Shown here: positions 15,397-23,315 of the stretch, piece after piece
How the letters are laid out: each line of letters begins with the position of its first letter
Numbering within the stretch: the stretch's first letter is position 1
From: Sorangium aterium
Lineage (GTDB): Bacteria; Myxococcota_A; Polyangia; Polyangiales; Polyangiaceae
DNA length: 64,000 nt
Assembly: GCF_028368935.1 (NCBI RefSeq)
Contig: NZ_JAQNDK010000002.1
Coordinates: 1,488,001 to 1,552,000, forward strand
Direction: 5' to 3'
Made by a program: the position numbers and the translations under genes
The notes under the pieces: generated by a model
The model's input: the letters and a program-made list of their open reading frames with translations, nothing else
The model's database searches: none
What the model was told of the DNA's origin: nothing

Positions 15397-17313
15397 TCAG
15401 CGCGCGAGGAGCGCGATCGCGTCCTGGATCCCGGCGTGGGTCAGCCGCACGCGGACGTCGAGGCGGGCCGCGCCGGAGCCGAGCACCTCGGAGGTGACGG
15501 CGAGCGGAATGGCGACCCCGCCGCGCGCCGGCAGCGCCGCGAGCGCGGCGAGATCCTTGGCGACCTTGTCCAGCGCCTCCGGCGTGTCGCCGTTCGCCGC
15601 GAGCAGCGTCAAGCCGGCCAGCGAGAAGAGCCCGCCGGCCAGCGTCCCGCGCCTCCGCAGCACGTCGATGTCCGGCGCCGCGCCGAGCGTGCCCTCGTCG
15701 CGCCCCGGATCCACCGCGACGCGCAGCCGATCCACGAGGGCGGCTTCGTCCTCGCCGATCCCGAACCACGTCCGCTGGCCGGCGGGGACGACGTAGAGGT
15801 GGGTCGTGTGCGCGGGCGGGGCGTCCTTCGTGAGCGGCTTCGAGCGGAGCTCGACGTGGAGCGTCCCCGCGGGCAGCGAGGCGGGCGCGCGGACGATCGC
15901 GTGCGTCGTGCGCTGCTTGTCCTCGTCGTCCTTGCGAGCGCCGTCCTTCGGCGCGCCCCCGGGCTTGCCCGCGGCCCGCGCGGTGTTTCCGTCCTTCGGC
16001 GCGCTCCGCTTGAGCTTGTCGAGCTCATCGCCGCGCAGGAGGAGCTCCTTCACGCTGGAGATCCAGGTCGGCGCCGGCTCCTCGACCGAGGCCAGCATCC
16101 ATCCCTGGAGCGCGAGGCGCGCCGCCTTTTGCGCGCGCTGCGCGCCCTTGTCGCGCTGGTAGGCCGCGAGCGCCTTCTCCGCCGCCGCGCCGTTCGCGCC
16201 CGCGCCGAAGACGAAGGGGCCGCCCGTGAGGGCCAGGGTCTCGAGGCGATCGAGGACCTGATCGAGCCGCGTCTCGTCGTAGCCGTCGTCGATCATGTCG
16301 TCGCGCAGCGCCTTGAAGACGGCCTCTCGCAGCGGGGTGAGCTCGGCGCGCGACGCGCCCTGCGTGTGGAAGGCGACCGCCGTGTCGGCCGGGAGGCGGA
16401 AGAAGGCCGGCGGCGGCGCGGCGTCCTGCGCCGCCGCCGGCGCGAAGGCCAGCGTGAGGGGCGAGCGCCGGCCCGCGAAGCGCAGCGTGAGGCCGACCTC
16501 GACGTCCGCGCGGCCCCACGTGAGGTCGACGTTCAACCTCTCGATATCGCGCAGGAACCCCGCGGCGAGCTCCTGGCCCAGCGCCCCCGCGCGGCCGTCG
16601 TCCTCGTCCGCGTCGCCCGCGCCGCTCGCCTCTTCCACGGCCTGGCGGAGGGTCCGCTCCGAGAGCTCGATCCGCGCGTCCGCGTCGAGCGGCTCGCGGG
16701 CCACGACCTGGACGAGGTAGGCCGCGGCGGTCTCGATGTCCTCCACGTTCGTGCCGCAGAGCAGGCGGGCGCCATCCCGCCGCTCGCCGGGATCGAACGC
16801 GCAGGCCCAGGGCGGCGCCTCGTCGTCGGGCTCGGCGTCACGCGCGCGCTCGACGCGCAACAGGCCCGGGTGCTCCTTGAGCTCCTTGAGCGCGAAGCGA
16901 TCGGCCAGCCGCGGCACGTCCTGCTCCGCGACCGACAGGGAGGCCACGGCGTGATCGCCCATGGTGCCCAGGAAGGCGACGTCGAGCGGCCTGTCCAGAT
17001 CGACGATGGCGGCGAGCTCCGGGCCCACCGCTTGCGCGAGCACCTTCGTGGGATCCGTCGAGCCGATGGTGAACACGAACGCGCTGCTCGGCAGGAGCCG
17101 CGCGACGTTGTCCCAGGTCCGCTTCGGATGGGCGATCCTCAGCACGAAGGCGAGCTCCGCCGGCGCTGTCGCGGGCTGCGCCGCCGCGACCGCGGGCGCG
17201 GCGACGGCGGGGCGCGGCGCCGCGAGCACCGGCGCGTCAGGGGCCCGCTGGGGAGCCGGGGCGCCGGCGCACGCGGTGAGGAGGGCGATCGGGAGGAGGG
17301 CGGCGCGCTTCAT
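15397..17313 (-). CDS. Large lipoprotein of unknown function
   Basis: 638 residues. Lipoprotein signal MKRAALLPIALLTAC, then an Ala/Pro-rich linker (about residues 20-50). The body has regularly spaced segments such as LAFVLRIAHPKRTWDNVARLLPSSAFVF and LGTMGDHAVASLSV, suggesting repeated alpha/beta units, plus a Lys-rich stretch around residue 440. No recognised catalytic motif. The same strand carries the following beta-propeller lipoprotein upstream, 48 bp away, so they may be an operon. Confidence 0.75.
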   Translation of the reverse strand: MKRAALLPIALLTACAGAPAPQRAPDAPVLAAPRPAVAAPAVAAAQPATAPAELAFVLRIAHPKRTWDNVARLLPSSAFVFTIGSTDPTKVLAQAVGPELAAIVDLDRPLDVAFLGTMGDHAVASLSVAEQDVPRLADRFALKELKEHPGLLRVERARDAEPDDEAPPWACAFDPGERRDGARLLCGTNVEDIETAAAYLVQVVAREPLDADARIELSERTLRQAVEEASGAGDADEDDGRAGALGQELAAGFLRDIERLNVDLTWGRADVEVGLTLRFAGRRSPLTLAFAPAAAQDAAPPPAFFRLPADTAVAFHTQGASRAELTPLREAVFKALRDDMIDDGYDETRLDQVLDRLETLALTGGPFVFGAGANGAAAEKALAAYQRDKGAQRAQKAARLALQGWMLASVEEPAPTWISSVKELLLRGDELDKLKRSAPKDGNTARAAGKPGGAPKDGARKDDEDKQRTTHAIVRAPASLPAGTLHVELRSKPLTKDAPPAHTTHLYVVPAGQRTWFGIGEDEAALVDRLRVAVDPGRDEGTLGAAPDIDVLRRRGTLAGGLFSLAGLTLLAANGDTPEALDKVAKDLAALAALPARGGVAIPLAVTSEVLGSGAARLDVRVRLTHAGIQDAIALLAR

Positions 17314-17361
17314 GGAGGCGCCGATCGTCGCGCTCGAACCGGGCCCCTGGCAAGCGGGGTG

Positions 17362-18474
17362 TCACTTCGGGAGCTTCATCACCGTGCCTGCGGCGCTGTT
17401 CGTCCAGTAGACACTGGTCGCGTCCACGGTGATGCCCAGCGGATGATCTTGCCCCGTCGCGAGCGTCTCGGGATCGCCGCCTCCGATGGGCACCCTCTTC
17501 ACGGTGCCGTCATCGTTCGTCCAGTACACGCTCTCGGCGTCGATCGCGAGCTTCCGCGGGTTGCGCTGCCCCTCCGCGAGCGCGACGGGGGGGCCGCCCT
17601 CGAGCGGAGCCTTCATCACGGTGCCTCCGTCGTTGGTCCAGTAGACGGCGGCGGCGTCCACGGCGATGTCCTGCGGCTTGACCTGCCCGTCCGCGATCGC
17701 GCTCGGGGCGCCGCCCGCGACAGGCACCTTCATCACCGTGCCTCCTTCGTTCACCCAGTAGACGTGGGTCGCGTCGACCGCGACGCCGAGCGGGGAGTCC
17801 TGCCCCTCCGCGAGCGCGACCGCGGCGCCGCCCGCGACGGGCACCTTCATGACGGTGCCCTGGTCGGCGCTCGTCCAGTAGACGTTCGCGGCGTCGACCG
17901 CGATGGCCATGGGGTATGTCTGCCCGTCCGCGAGGATCGTGGAATCGCCCTCGTACGTCGCCATCATGATGATCTCGAGGCCGGAGTCGGTGAAATAGAT
18001 CTGGCCGGAGGCGTCGAGCGCGATGCTCTGGGGGGCGAAGGGGGGGTCTCCCATGAAGAGGAACTCCGCATTGCCGCCGCGGACAGGCACCGTCATCACC
18101 TGTCGAGCGACGGGATCGACCCAGTACGCCGTGGTGTCGTCGACCGCGATGTCCGTCGGTTCGACGCCGCCCGACGCGAGGAGGAGGGGCTGGCAGCGCG
18201 ACGCCACGCACGGCGCTCCCAGGCAATAATGGTCGCAAGCGCCGCAGTGCTCCGGATCGGAGGTCTTGTCCGCGCAGGCGCCGCCGCAGAAGGACAGGCC
18301 ATCCTGGCAGCCGGGCGCGTCGTCGCCTCCGGCCCCCGCCGCGGCCACGGCGTCGCCTCCGCCCCCGCCGGAGGTCCCCGAGCTCGTGGCGTCGGAGCTC
18401 CCAGGAGCGAAGTCCCGAGCTTCGGGGCTGCACGCGGACAAAGCAAGCACACTCATCAGCAGGAAGCGGTTCAT
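17362..18474 (-). CDS. Beta-propeller lipoprotein with Cys-rich motif
   Basis: 370 residues from ATG 18474. Lipoprotein signal MNRFLLMSVLALSAC, a Ser/Gly linker, then the cysteine-rich element FCGGACADKTSDPEHCGACDHYC, a motif common in myxobacterial surface proteins. The rest is seven repeats of about 40 residues (IAVDATHVYWVNEGGTVMKV and variants), the NHL/YWTD-like pattern of a six- or seven-bladed propeller. I infer a cell-surface binding protein. An extension upstream to 18804 lacks a signal peptide and is not preferred. Confidence 0.82.
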   Translation of the reverse strand: MNRFLLMSVLALSACSPEARDFAPGSSDATSSGTSGGGGGDAVAAAGAGGDDAPGCQDGLSFCGGACADKTSDPEHCGACDHYCLGAPCVASRCQPLLLASGGVEPTDIAVDDTTAYWVDPVARQVMTVPVRGGNAEFLFMGDPPFAPQSIALDASGQIYFTDSGLEIIMMATYEGDSTILADGQTYPMAIAVDAANVYWTSADQGTVMKVPVAGGAAVALAEGQDSPLGVAVDATHVYWVNEGGTVMKVPVAGGAPSAIADGQVKPQDIAVDAAAVYWTNDGGTVMKAPLEGGPPVALAEGQRNPRKLAIDAESVYWTNDDGTVKRVPIGGGDPETLATGQDHPLGITVDATSVYWTNSAAGTVMKLPK

Positions 18475-18562
18475 GGCGCGCAGTGTACACGGAACGCGGG
18501 AGCACGTCGGCAAGCCTGCCTCGGAGCGCTCGTGCTGTTCGCTGCTGTCGGGCGCTGTCGTA

Positions 18563-19000
18563 TCAGCGCGCCAGCGCGACGAGCGACTCGGGCATTCCGA
18601 GATCGACGAGGGCCGGCCGCACGAGGGAGAAGAGCTCGAGCCAGACGCGATCGAACGCCGCCTCGAGCGGCGTCGCGGCCTTCCTCGATACCGACCGGCG
18701 ACGTTCGATGAGCCCATCTCCGGCGCGGCACCGGATGTGCCGGACAGGAGCATCGTCGAGCGCCCACCGCTGGAAGGCCTCGGGGAGCTCGCGGAGCGCG
18801 CCACTGAGCCTCTCGAAGGCTTGCGGGGTCAGCAAGATGTCGTGGCGTGTCCCGGTTCGCTCCTCGGGGCCCGACGGCCCGATCCAGTGGCACCTCACCG
18901 CGCCATGGCCGCCCACGCGCAGCGTGGCCTCCCAGCCCGCGAGCGATGCCGAGAAGCCGGGGACGAACGCGAGGTCGATCTCCATGCGCGCCGGTTCCAT
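18563..19000 (-). CDS. Conserved hypothetical protein, third gene of a small operon
   Basis: 145 residues; start at ATG 19000 or possibly the in-frame ATG 18985. No family recognised. The protein is soluble, with one basic stretch (IERRRSVSRKA). It begins 13 bp after the end of the preceding gene and probably belongs to the same three-gene transcript. Function unknown. Confidence 0.55.
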   Translation of the reverse strand: MEPARMEIDLAFVPGFSASLAGWEATLRVGGHGAVRCHWIGPSGPEERTGTRHDILLTPQAFERLSGALRELPEAFQRWALDDAPVRHIRCRAGDGLIERRRSVSRKAATPLEAAFDRVWLELFSLVRPALVDLGMPESLVALAR

Positions 19001-19012
19001 GGCGGGCGCGCC

Positions 19013-19633
19013 TCAGCGCGCCGGAGGCATGCCCGTGTCGTCGAGCGCCGGCCAGGCTGGCCGGAGCGGCAGGACGAGCGCATCGAACGGAGCGGGCAGC
19101 GATACAGAGGTTGCCGCGTGCAAGCAGAACTCCCGGCCGGGCCCGAGCACCATCTGGCGCATCCACAGGCCGGCGCTCGCCTGCTCCAGGATCGGCGTGA
19201 GCCGGGTGAACAGCTCACCGTAGGACACGCCGTCGGGCTTGCCGAACCAGTGGGCGTAGCCGGGCGCGCGCAGCGCAACTCCGCCCCGCAGGCGATACAG
19301 GCCCCCGGCCCCGCCGCCGGCGACCGCGGCCGCCGCGTCGTGCGGCGCCGAGCGGCTGGCGGAGACCGCGGCCTCGTTCAAGGCGCCGAGCGCACCGAAA
19401 TCCTGCACCAGGTACCAGTCCTCGTAGGCGTCTCCGCCGCCGGCCGCCCATGGCGCCCCGGAGAGCCCGACGCTGAACGACCGGAGAAAGCCCGGCGCGG
19501 GCGCCGCGGCGAGCGCCGCATGGAAGGCTCGCTGCCGGCGCTCGTACTCCTCCGCAGCGGTCTCGGGTCGTCTCCAGTGCCAGAACACATAGGCCAGCAC
19601 GGACTCGCTGTTCCCTTCCGCGGGATAACTCAC
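19013..19633 (-). CDS. Conserved hypothetical protein, translationally coupled
   Basis: 206 residues starting at GTG 19633, which overlaps the TGA of the YdeI-like gene by 4 bp (GTGA). The opening LAYVFWHWRRPE with the following EEYERRQRAFHAAL recalls small bacterial proteins of unknown function. No signal peptide, no catalytic motif recognised. Coupling to the upstream gene indicates related roles. Confidence 0.65.
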   Translation of the reverse strand: MSYPAEGNSESVLAYVFWHWRRPETAAEEYERRQRAFHAALAAAPAPGFLRSFSVGLSGAPWAAGGGDAYEDWYLVQDFGALGALNEAAVSASRSAPHDAAAAVAGGGAGGLYRLRGGVALRAPGYAHWFGKPDGVSYGELFTRLTPILEQASAGLWMRQMVLGPGREFCLHAATSVSLPAPFDALVLPLRPAWPALDDTGMPPAR

Positions 19634-19884
19634 GTCTTCTCCGATGCCGGATGCTTCATGTTCATGTAAACACCGCCGGCTTCGAGCTCATCCAGCATCT
19701 GGCAGAGGCGCTTCTCCCTGGTCTCCTGCCGCTTCGCCTTGTCGATCCATCCGATATAATCGTTCTGCTGGTACGCGGGGCGGGCCTTGTAGGCATCCAT
19801 CAAGCCACGCTCGTTCAGCGCGTTCTCGACGAAATCGGGGATCGGGTGCCTTGGCCGTCTCAGGCCTGACGCGTCGGCGCTCAT
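19630..19884 (-). CDS. YdeI/OmpD-associated-like small protein
   Basis: 84 residues from ATG 19884 with GAGGAAG just upstream. The block PIPDFVENALNER, then YIGWIDKAKRQETREKRL, matches the C-terminal segment of YdeI/OmpD-associated (bacteriocin-protection) proteins, in which a WI-x-AK-x-ETR-x-RR helix is characteristic. The protein is much shorter than full YdeI (about 190-200 residues), so it is a domain-only version. It heads a three-gene operon with a 4-bp overlap to the next gene. Confidence 0.65.
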   Translation of the reverse strand: MSADASGLRRPRHPIPDFVENALNERGLMDAYKARPAYQQNDYIGWIDKAKRQETREKRLCQMLDELEAGGVYMNMKHPASEKT

Positions 19885-20046
19885 GACTTCCTCGTTATAC
19901 CGATGCACGGCGTGGAGGTGAAGCCGAGGGGCGTGCCCCTCGCCGCTCGGGGCTCGCCCCGGGCGAGCACGGGCGGGGCGCGCCCGTGGGGGTCGATGAA
20001 ACTTTCACCGCCGTGGGGCGTCTCAGCTCCCCGGAGGTTCCGCCCG

Positions 20047-20955
20047 ATGCCCAGACGTCGTGGTCTCTTCCTTGCGTTCTCCCTTCTTTGCCCGGCGCTG
20101 CTCTCCGCCGGGTGTTCCCAGCCGATCGACGCTCCGGACGCGACCGCGTACGTGCTGCTCGATCCCGCGGCGCGCGCTCGCTGGACCGTGGCCAGCGACG
20201 GCTGGCAGGGCGCGCCGATCCTGCCGGTCGCCCTCGACGTGGAAGAGACGGCCGTGCTGCGCGGCCCGGAGGGCGCGGCGCGGATCGCGCTGCGCGGGGG
20301 CATGCTCGCGCACGTCCGCGGCGCCGAGGGCGAGATCCGATGGCTCGCGCTGGGGGAGGAGGCGCGGGACGACCGCCTGACGCTGCACGCGAGCAAGGCG
20401 GCCGCGGCGGCGCTCGCGGCGCTCGTCGGCGGCGAGATCTCCCGGCGTCGCGACGGCATGTGGACGCTCACGGCGCCGGACCTGCTGGAGCGTGGCTCTT
20501 TCCTCGATCCGCCCGAGGGCGTGATCGAGGCCCTGCCCGATGTGCGGCGCGATCCCGGCGATCCCGCCGCGTTCGCGCCTTCGGCGGCGCAGGACGCCCT
20601 GGACGCGCTCGCCGCGGTGCCGGCGGCCCCCAGAGGCGGCGCGCTGGAGCCTGGCGGCGCGGAGGCGGAGCTGGTCGGCCTCTACGCCGCGGGGCTGCGG
20701 ACGCTCCTCCTGGACGCGTCCGGGGGCTTCACGCTCGAGGACCGCTGCTCCGGGGAGGTGGTCGCGACAGGCCAGTACTCGGCCGCGGGCGATCGCGTGA
20801 TGCTGCGATCCGCGGGGGCAGCGCCGATCGTGCTGGGCCGGGATCGGGATAGGCTGGTGCAGGCAGGCGGGTCGGCCTTCGCGCCGCTCGCGCCCGAGCC
20901 CTCGGGGCGCGGCGAGACGGAGAGCGAGCTGCTCGGGAACGGCGGTGAGGAGTGA
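20047..20955 (+). CDS. Lipoprotein heading the DUF692 operon
   Basis: 302 residues from ATG 20047, with GGAGG 9 nt upstream. Lipoprotein signal GLFLAFSLLCPALLSAGC. The mature part opens with SQPIDAPDATAYVLLDPAARARW and continues as a beta-rich, acidic chain ending ESELLGNGGEE. No recognised domain. It is the first gene of four that follow each other with a 2-bp gap or 4-bp overlaps, so it probably works with the DUF692 enzyme, as a partner or as a target in the envelope. That role is inference. Confidence 0.75.
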   Translation: MPRRRGLFLAFSLLCPALLSAGCSQPIDAPDATAYVLLDPAARARWTVASDGWQGAPILPVALDVEETAVLRGPEGAARIALRGGMLAHVRGAEGEIRWLALGEEARDDRLTLHASKAAAAALAALVGGEISRRRDGMWTLTAPDLLERGSFLDPPEGVIEALPDVRRDPGDPAAFAPSAAQDALDALAAVPAAPRGGALEPGGAEAELVGLYAAGLRTLLLDASGGFTLEDRCSGEVVATGQYSAAGDRVMLRSAGAAPIVLGRDRDRLVQAGGSAFAPLAPEPSGRGETESELLGNGGEE

Positions 20956-20957
20956 CC

Positions 20958-21734
20958 ATGAAGCGCAGGCATTTGCTGGGAGCGACTGCAGCAGGGCTCG
21001 CGGCCACCGCGTGGCCCGCGTTCATCCGCGACGCGTTCGGCGACGGCGCCGCGTGCGACGAGAAGGGGACGCCAGCGGCGGCCTCGGGGTCGCTGGTCCA
21101 GGTCTCGGCCGCGTTCCGGCGCGCCCGGCAGGCGAACAGGGCGCTGCTCGTCTTCGTCATCCCTGCCGACGACAGCGCCAAGTGGGAGCGCGGCCACGCG
21201 TTCGGCGAGCTGCTCAACTTCGGCGCGGACGGGGATCTCGCCCCGCTCGCGGGCGTCGAGGTCGTCTGCGCGACCATGGCGGATCTGAAGAAGCTCGTGC
21301 CCGGCGCAGGCAGCGGGGAGCCGCTCCTGGTGGTGGTCGGGACCGACAAGGTGCCCGTCGCCGCGACGCAGCTCGACGTCGCGCTCCCGAGCTACGACGG
21401 AATGCGCCGCATGGCGGCCGGGGGCCGGGAGGAGCAGCTGAAGCACGACGAGCGCATCGCTGCGCAGCGGATCGGCGCGCTCGGGGCGCTGCTCCGGAAG
21501 GGCCTTGGCGCCGACGCGCGCGACGTGGAGGCCCGCGCCGCGAGCGTGCGCGCGCGGCTCGTGAAGGCGCCGCCCGCGGGCGCGCACTGGGCGATCGCGA
21601 GCGGCTGCGGGATCGACGTCGAGGGGGCCAAGGACAGCGGGCTCATGGCCTGCGGCATGGGGCACGTGCCCTCCAAGTCGCGGCGCTTCCTGTACTTCTT
21701 CTCGGTCGACGGGCGCGGGGCCTCCACGCGTTGA
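20958..21734 (+). CDS. Tat-exported protein with C-terminal Cys pair, in the DUF692 operon
   Basis: 258 residues from ATG 20958 (GAGGAG upstream). A twin-arginine signal (MKRRHLLGATAAGLAATAWP) leads to a mature region with a thioredoxin-like alternation (ALLVFVIPADDS, then EVVCATMADL, then PLLVVVGTD). The last 45 residues carry two Cys in SGCGIDV and MACGMGHVP followed by a hydrophobic stretch (RRFLYFFSV). Its stop overlaps the TTG start of the DUF692 gene. The Cys-bearing C-terminus makes it a candidate substrate of the enzyme, but this is not shown by the sequence alone. Confidence 0.75.
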   Translation: MKRRHLLGATAAGLAATAWPAFIRDAFGDGAACDEKGTPAAASGSLVQVSAAFRRARQANRALLVFVIPADDSAKWERGHAFGELLNFGADGDLAPLAGVEVVCATMADLKKLVPGAGSGEPLLVVVGTDKVPVAATQLDVALPSYDGMRRMAAGGREEQLKHDERIAAQRIGALGALLRKGLGADARDVEARAASVRARLVKAPPAGAHWAIASGCGIDVEGAKDSGLMACGMGHVPSKSRRFLYFFSVDGRGASTR

Positions 21735-22633
21735 TCCCGGTCGGCCTCACGCTCCAGCCCGACGCGGCGTTCCTCGACCTGCTGGCCGAGGTGATCCTGC
21801 GCGACGCCGACTACTACGAGGTGGCGCCCGAGACGCTCTGGCGCGTGCCGGACGCCGCCGAGGCCGATCTCCAGGAGAACGGCTTCCACCGCCGCTTCGC
21901 CGAGCTGGCGCGCCGGTCGGACCGGCCGTTCGTCGCCCACGGCGTCGGCTGGTCGCTCGGCGGCGCCTCGGCCGCCGACGCGGGCCGGCGCGCCCGCTGG
22001 CTCGCGGCCCTCCGGCGCGACCACGCGATCTTCCGCTTCCGCTGGTACACGGATCACCTGGGGATCAGCGCGCCCGCCGGCCTTTCGGCCGGGCTGCCGC
22101 TCCCGATGCCCATGAGCGCGCACGGCGCCGCGGTCGCCCGCCGCGCGCTCCGGGCGATGCAGGCCGTCGTCGAGGACGTCGGCGTCGAGAACAGCGTCAG
22201 CTACTTCGTGCTCGGCGATCCGCTGGACGAGCCGCGCTTCCTCGAGCGCATCCTGAGGGCGCCGCGGACGCACCTGCTGCTCGACCTGCACAACGTCCAC
22301 ACCATGGCGGAGAACTTCGGCTTCGATCCGGCCGAGTACGTGGCGCGGCTCGATCTCGCCCGGGTGATCGAGATCCACCTCTCCGGCGGCGGTCCGAGCG
22401 ATCCGGGCTGGCTGCCTTCGGGCCGGGTGTTGCGGCTCGACGGCCACGACGACGCGGTGCCGGAGCCGGTGTGGCGCCTCCTGGACGAGGTCGCGCCGCG
22501 CTGCCCGAACCTGCGCGGGGTGACCCTGGAGCGCATGGAGGGCACGGTGCACGGCGCGGGCGACGTGGCTGCCGTGCGGGAGGAGCTTCGCCGCGCGCGG
22601 CGCGCGCTCGGCAGGCGCGGGAGGCGCAGGTGA
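21731..22633 (+). CDS. DUF692 family multinuclear iron oxidative enzyme (MNIO, MbnB-like)
   Basis: 300 residues. A TTG at 21731 overlaps the previous stop (TTGA) and is the start that fits the family. All expected TIM-barrel metal-ligand positions are present: Glu30/Glu34 (YYEVAPE), His70 (AHGVGWSLGG), Asp108-His109, Glu153-Asn154, Asp185 and Asn188 (LDLHNVH), His216 (IHLSGG), Asp237-x-His239 (RLDGHDDAVPEPVW) and Glu267. Known members (MbnB, TglH, bufferin enzymes) oxidise Cys residues of peptides with di- or tri-iron centres, usually with a partner protein. The coupled next gene fits that partner. Function as a Cys-modifying enzyme is inferred from family knowledge. Confidence 0.9.
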   Translation: MIPVGLTLQPDAAFLDLLAEVILRDADYYEVAPETLWRVPDAAEADLQENGFHRRFAELARRSDRPFVAHGVGWSLGGASAADAGRRARWLAALRRDHAIFRFRWYTDHLGISAPAGLSAGLPLPMPMSAHGAAVARRALRAMQAVVEDVGVENSVSYFVLGDPLDEPRFLERILRAPRTHLLLDLHNVHTMAENFGFDPAEYVARLDLARVIEIHLSGGGPSDPGWLPSGRVLRLDGHDDAVPEPVWRLLDEVAPRCPNLRGVTLERMEGTVHGAGDVAAVREELRRARRALGRRGRRR

Positions 22634-23181
22634 CGCGCGCGGCCGGCGGCGGGGCGGCGGGGCGCGCGGCGCGTGGGAGGGCAGGGGAGGCCCGCGGCGG
22701 GGCAGCGGAGGCCCGCGGCGGGGCAGGGGAGGCCCGCGGCGGGGCAGGGGAGGCCCGCGGCAGGGCAGCGGAGGGCCCGGCGGCGCGGCCGGCGCGGCTG
22801 ACCGGGGCGCAGGCGCACGCGCGTTACGAAGCGCTCGTGGCGCGCGCGATGACCGCCGAGGATCCCGTGGCCGCGCTGCGCGCCGCGGCCGAGGATCCGG
22901 CGCTGCCGCCCGCGCTCCGGCGGGCGCTGCTCGGCGCGGACGAGGACGGCGTGAGGATGTCGGCGCTGCTCGTGGCGCGGCTGCGCTTCGAGCGGCTCCT
23001 GCGCGGCTCGCCCGAGGCCGAGGCGTGGTTCGACCGTGATCCTGCGGACTTCAGCGCCGCGTTCCGGCGCTACCACGCCGAGGTGCCGCCCACCGCGTTC
23101 TTCCCGCCGGGCGAGGCTCGCCTGTTCCGCCGCTGGATGGAGGCGCCCTCCGCGCCTACGCGCGCCCGACGGCCCCGATGA
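22630..23181 (+). CDS. Partner protein of the DUF692 enzyme (MbnC/DUF2063-like)
   Basis: 183 residues from GTG 22630, which overlaps the DUF692 stop (GTGA). The C-terminal 125 residues are helical and end FRRYHAEVPPTAFFPPGEARLFRRW, the pattern of partner proteins that follow DUF692 enzymes. In known systems the partner binds the substrate peptide for the iron enzyme. The first 50 residues are low complexity, built from GEARGGA heptads encoded by 21-bp tandem repeats, and are probably disordered. Partner role is inferred from position and C-terminal similarity. Confidence 0.75.
   Translation: MTRAAGGGAAGRAARGRAGEARGGAAEARGGAGEARGGAGEARGRAAEGPAARPARLTGAQAHARYEALVARAMTAEDPVAALRAAAEDPALPPALRRALLGADEDGVRMSALLVARLRFERLLRGSPEAEAWFDRDPADFSAAFRRYHAEVPPTAFFPPGEARLFRRWMEAPSAPTRARRPR
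22678..22780. repeat. 21-bp tandem repeats inside the partner gene
   Basis: About five copies of a 21-bp unit (GGGGCAGGGGAGGCCCGCGG plus C) lie in frame in the partner gene and encode GEARGGA heptads. Because the unit is a multiple of three, gain or loss of copies would keep the frame. Confidence 0.85.
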
Positions 23182-23186
23182 CCAGT

Positions 23187-23268
23187 GGGCGTCAGCAGCG
23201 CTTCCTCGCACCCCCGCCGGGCGTCAGCAGCGCTTCCCTCACCCCTGCCGGGTGTCAGCAGGGCCTCT
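23187..23268. repeat. 31/32-bp intergenic tandem repeat
   Basis: Two and a half copies of a unit starting GGGCGTCAGCAGCGCTTCC fill the gap between the DUF692 operon and the Uma2 gene (copies at 23187, 23219 and 23250). Function unknown; it follows the operon's last stop. Confidence 0.75.
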
Positions 23269-23315
23269 TGTCCTCGTCGGAGATGGTGAGGTTGACCCGG
23301 TGCATGCCCACGGGG

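Noticed and set aside
15436-18711. Open frame of 1091 codons on the plus strand
   Set aside because: Antisense to two lipoprotein genes with clear signals and repeats; composition is Arg/Ala/Gly-rich without domain features. High GC keeps such frames open.
23178-23315. Coding potential in the 31-bp tandem repeat after the DUF692 operon
   Set aside because: Unit length alternates 31/32 bp, so frame is not kept between copies.
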